A stretch of 64,000 bases of DNA from Ectopseudomonas mendocina. GTDB taxonomy: Bacteria > Pseudomonadota > Gammaproteobacteria > Pseudomonadales > Pseudomonadaceae. Below, piece after piece: positions 62,843-64,000 of this stretch (position 1 is its first letter; each line of letters opens with the position of its first letter). The stretch lies in NCBI RefSeq assembly GCF_016008875.1, contig NZ_JADTQG010000014.1, forward strand, positions 98,934 to 162,933. The letters are read 5' to 3'. The translations under genes and the position numbers were made by a program. The notes under the pieces are model-generated. The model had not been told where the DNA came from and searched no databases. It saw only the letters and a program-made list of their open reading frames with translations.

Positions 62843-62891
62843 AGAATGCGCGGAATCATAGGCGTTGTACGCCGCAGGGGACACTCTCACC

Positions 62892-63362
62892 TTGAAGACC
62901 TTCGACCAGCTCAGCGTGATCGGCCTGCGTGAGTGGATCAATCTGCCCGAGCTCGGCATCATCGGCCTGCGCGCCAAGATCGACACTGGCGCCAGCACCT
63001 CCAGCCTGCACGCCAGCGATATCCAGCCATTTCAGCGTGACGGCGAGGACTGGGTGCGCTTCACCGCCTACCTCGGCACCCAGGTGCAGCGCCGTCATCG
63101 CTGCGAGGCGCCGCTGGTGTCGGTCAAGCGTATCAAGAGTTCCAACGGCCAGGCGCAGAGCCGCTACGTGATCCGTACTAACCTGGCCCTGGGCGATCGC
63201 CTGTGGCCGGTGGAATTCACCCTGGCCTGTCGCAAGACCATGCGTTATCGCGTATTACTCGGTTCCAAGGCGCTGATCACCGGCCAACTGGTGGTCAATC
63301 CTGCGCTCAGCTACGTGCAGGACAAACCCTCACTCTCCTCTGCCCTTCCAGGTGCCCAATGA
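62892..63362 (+). CDS. rimB: RimB, retropepsin-like protease of the Rim system
   Basis: 156 residues, aspartic-protease-like family (putative ATP-dependent zinc protease, PF05618). The retropepsin active-site motif is [26 protein letters not shown] and [12 protein letters not shown] are family segments. In P. fluorescens RimB works with RimK to tune ribosome modification. Start choice: a TTG at 62892 ([11 protein letters not shown]) follows aggggaca at 62876-62883 at good distance. A further TTG at 62865 would add nine unconserved residues. No ATG fits. It overlaps rimK by 4 bp. Confidence 0.88.
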   Translation: MKTFDQLSVIGLREWINLPELGIIGLRAKIDTGASTSSLHASDIQPFQRDGEDWVRFTAYLGTQVQRRHRCEAPLVSVKRIKSSNGQAQSRYVIRTNLALGDRLWPVEFTLACRKTMRYRVLLGSKALITGQLVVNPALSYVQDKPSLSSALPGAQ

Positions 63363-64000
63363 AGATCGCCGTGCTGTCGCGCAACCCGCGTCTGTATTCC
63401 ACCCGCCGCCTGGTGGAGGCCGGGCAGCAGCGGGGCCATGAAATGGTGGTGATCGACACCCTGCGCGCCTATATGAATATCGCCAGCCACAAGCCGCAGA
63501 TCCACTACCGCGGCCAGCCGCTGGAGGGTTTCGATGCGGTGATCCCGCGCATCGGCGCATCGGTGACCTTCTATGGCTGCGCGGTGTTGCGCCAGTTCGA
63601 GATGATGGGCGTCTACCCGCTCAACGAATCAGTGGCCATCAGCCGCTCGCGCGACAAGCTGCGCGCCCTGCAGCTGCTGTCGCGCAAGGGCATCGGCCTG
63701 CCGGTGACCGGCTTCGCCCACTCCCCCGACGACATTCCCGACCTGATTCAGATGGTCGGTGGCGCGCCGTTGGTGATCAAGGTGCTGGAAGGCACCCAGG
63801 GCATGGGCGTGGTGCTGGCCGAGACGACCAAGGCCGCCGAGTCGGTGATCGAGGCCTTCCTTGGCCTCAAGCAGGACATCATGGTCCAGGAATACATCCA
63901 GGAGGCCGGCGGTGCCGACATCCGCTGCTTCGTGGTCGGCGACAAGGTGATCGCAGCGATGAAGCGCCAGGCCAAGGCCGGCGAATTTCGCTCCAACCTG
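63359..64000 (+). CDS. rimK: RimK, ribosomal protein S6 glutamate ligase (partial, runs off the window)
   Basis: 214 codons are present and the reading frame is open at the window end, so the C-terminal part is missing (full length ~300). The translation starts [23 protein letters not shown]-grasp segments include [53 protein letters not shown] and [18 protein letters not shown]. It adds glutamates to the C terminus of S6. Overlap with rimB (ATGA) shows a coupled pair; rimA, which precedes them in P. fluorescens, is not here. Confidence 0.95.
   Translation, partial: MKIAVLSRNPRLYSTRRLVEAGQQRGHEMVVIDTLRAYMNIASHKPQIHYRGQPLEGFDAVIPRIGASVTFYGCAVLRQFEMMGVYPLNESVAISRSRDKLRALQLLSRKGIGLPVTGFAHSPDDIPDLIQMVGGAPLVIKVLEGTQGMGVVLAETTKAAESVIEAFLGLKQDIMVQEYIQEAGGADIRCFVVGDKVIAAMKRQAKAGEFRSNL

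Overview
The window is chromosomal DNA from a high-GC Pseudomonas. It looks like a member of the P. mendocina / P. oleovorans side of the genus, judged from protein similarity I recognise plus the soluble formate dehydrogenase operon. Evidence for the genus: the complete Pil-Chp chemosensory cluster next to gshB, tonB3, algH, ruvX and pyrRBC'; fabY beside cysQ, nudE and yrfG; and pckA, hslO, hslR, rimB and rimK in the order I remember from P. aeruginosa PAO1. I see no rRNA, tRNA, CRISPR, phage or transposase gene.

Layout. 0.1-7.5 kb: rhlE2, a yceI/cytochrome b561 pair, bioA, rsmE and an alanine/glycine:cation symporter. 7.5-20.8 kb, minus strand: chpC-chpB-chpA-pilK-pilJ-pilI-pilH-pilG, the signalling system for type IV pilus twitching, with a 2431-residue ChpA. 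21-27 kb, plus strand: gshB, tonB3, algH, ruvX, pyrR, pyrB and a catalytically dead dihydroorotase that partners PyrB. 27-31.4 kb: fabY (fatty acid initiation), cysQ-nudE, and a HAD hydrolase. 31.5-38.9 kb: fdhD and fdsD-A-B-G (NAD-linked Mo formate dehydrogenase) with a divergent ModE/PBP-type regulator. 39-41.2 kb: a glycine-zipper protein and two paired DUF proteins. 41.3-47.3 kb: thioesterase, Fe-alcohol dehydrogenase, acyl-CoA dehydrogenase, hydroxyacyl-CoA dehydrogenase and a LysR regulator, a probable acyl-CoA degradation module. 47.4-57.3 kb: an MFS protein with a Tat-type aldo/keto reductase, a 55-residue protein, a Baeyer-Villiger-like monooxygenase, a four-gene Mla/Pqi-type lipid ABC transporter and a RecQ-like helicase. 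58-64 kb: pckA, hslO, a PAP2 phosphatase, hslR, rimB and the start of rimK, which runs off the window.

The coding content is mostly familiar. The less explained signal lies between genes. There are three families of short palindromic repeats. Two of their elements have expanded into tandem arrays: five ~102-bp doublets upstream of recQ and five ~122-bp units between the PAP2 gene and hslR. There is an interleaved pair of perfect 9-bp inverted repeats in the leader of the glycine-zipper gene, with pseudoknot or two-state switch topology. Perfect inverted repeats also sit in the upstream regions of pckA and of the formate dehydrogenase regulator. Relative to PAO1 gene order as I remember it, mexR-mexAB-oprM and chpD-chpE are missing from their usual places.

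No clearly new multi-gene system stands out. The leader at 38916-38975 and the array at 61708-62334 are the best candidates for something undescribed. All functions are inferred from sequence recognition by eye; no database search was run.
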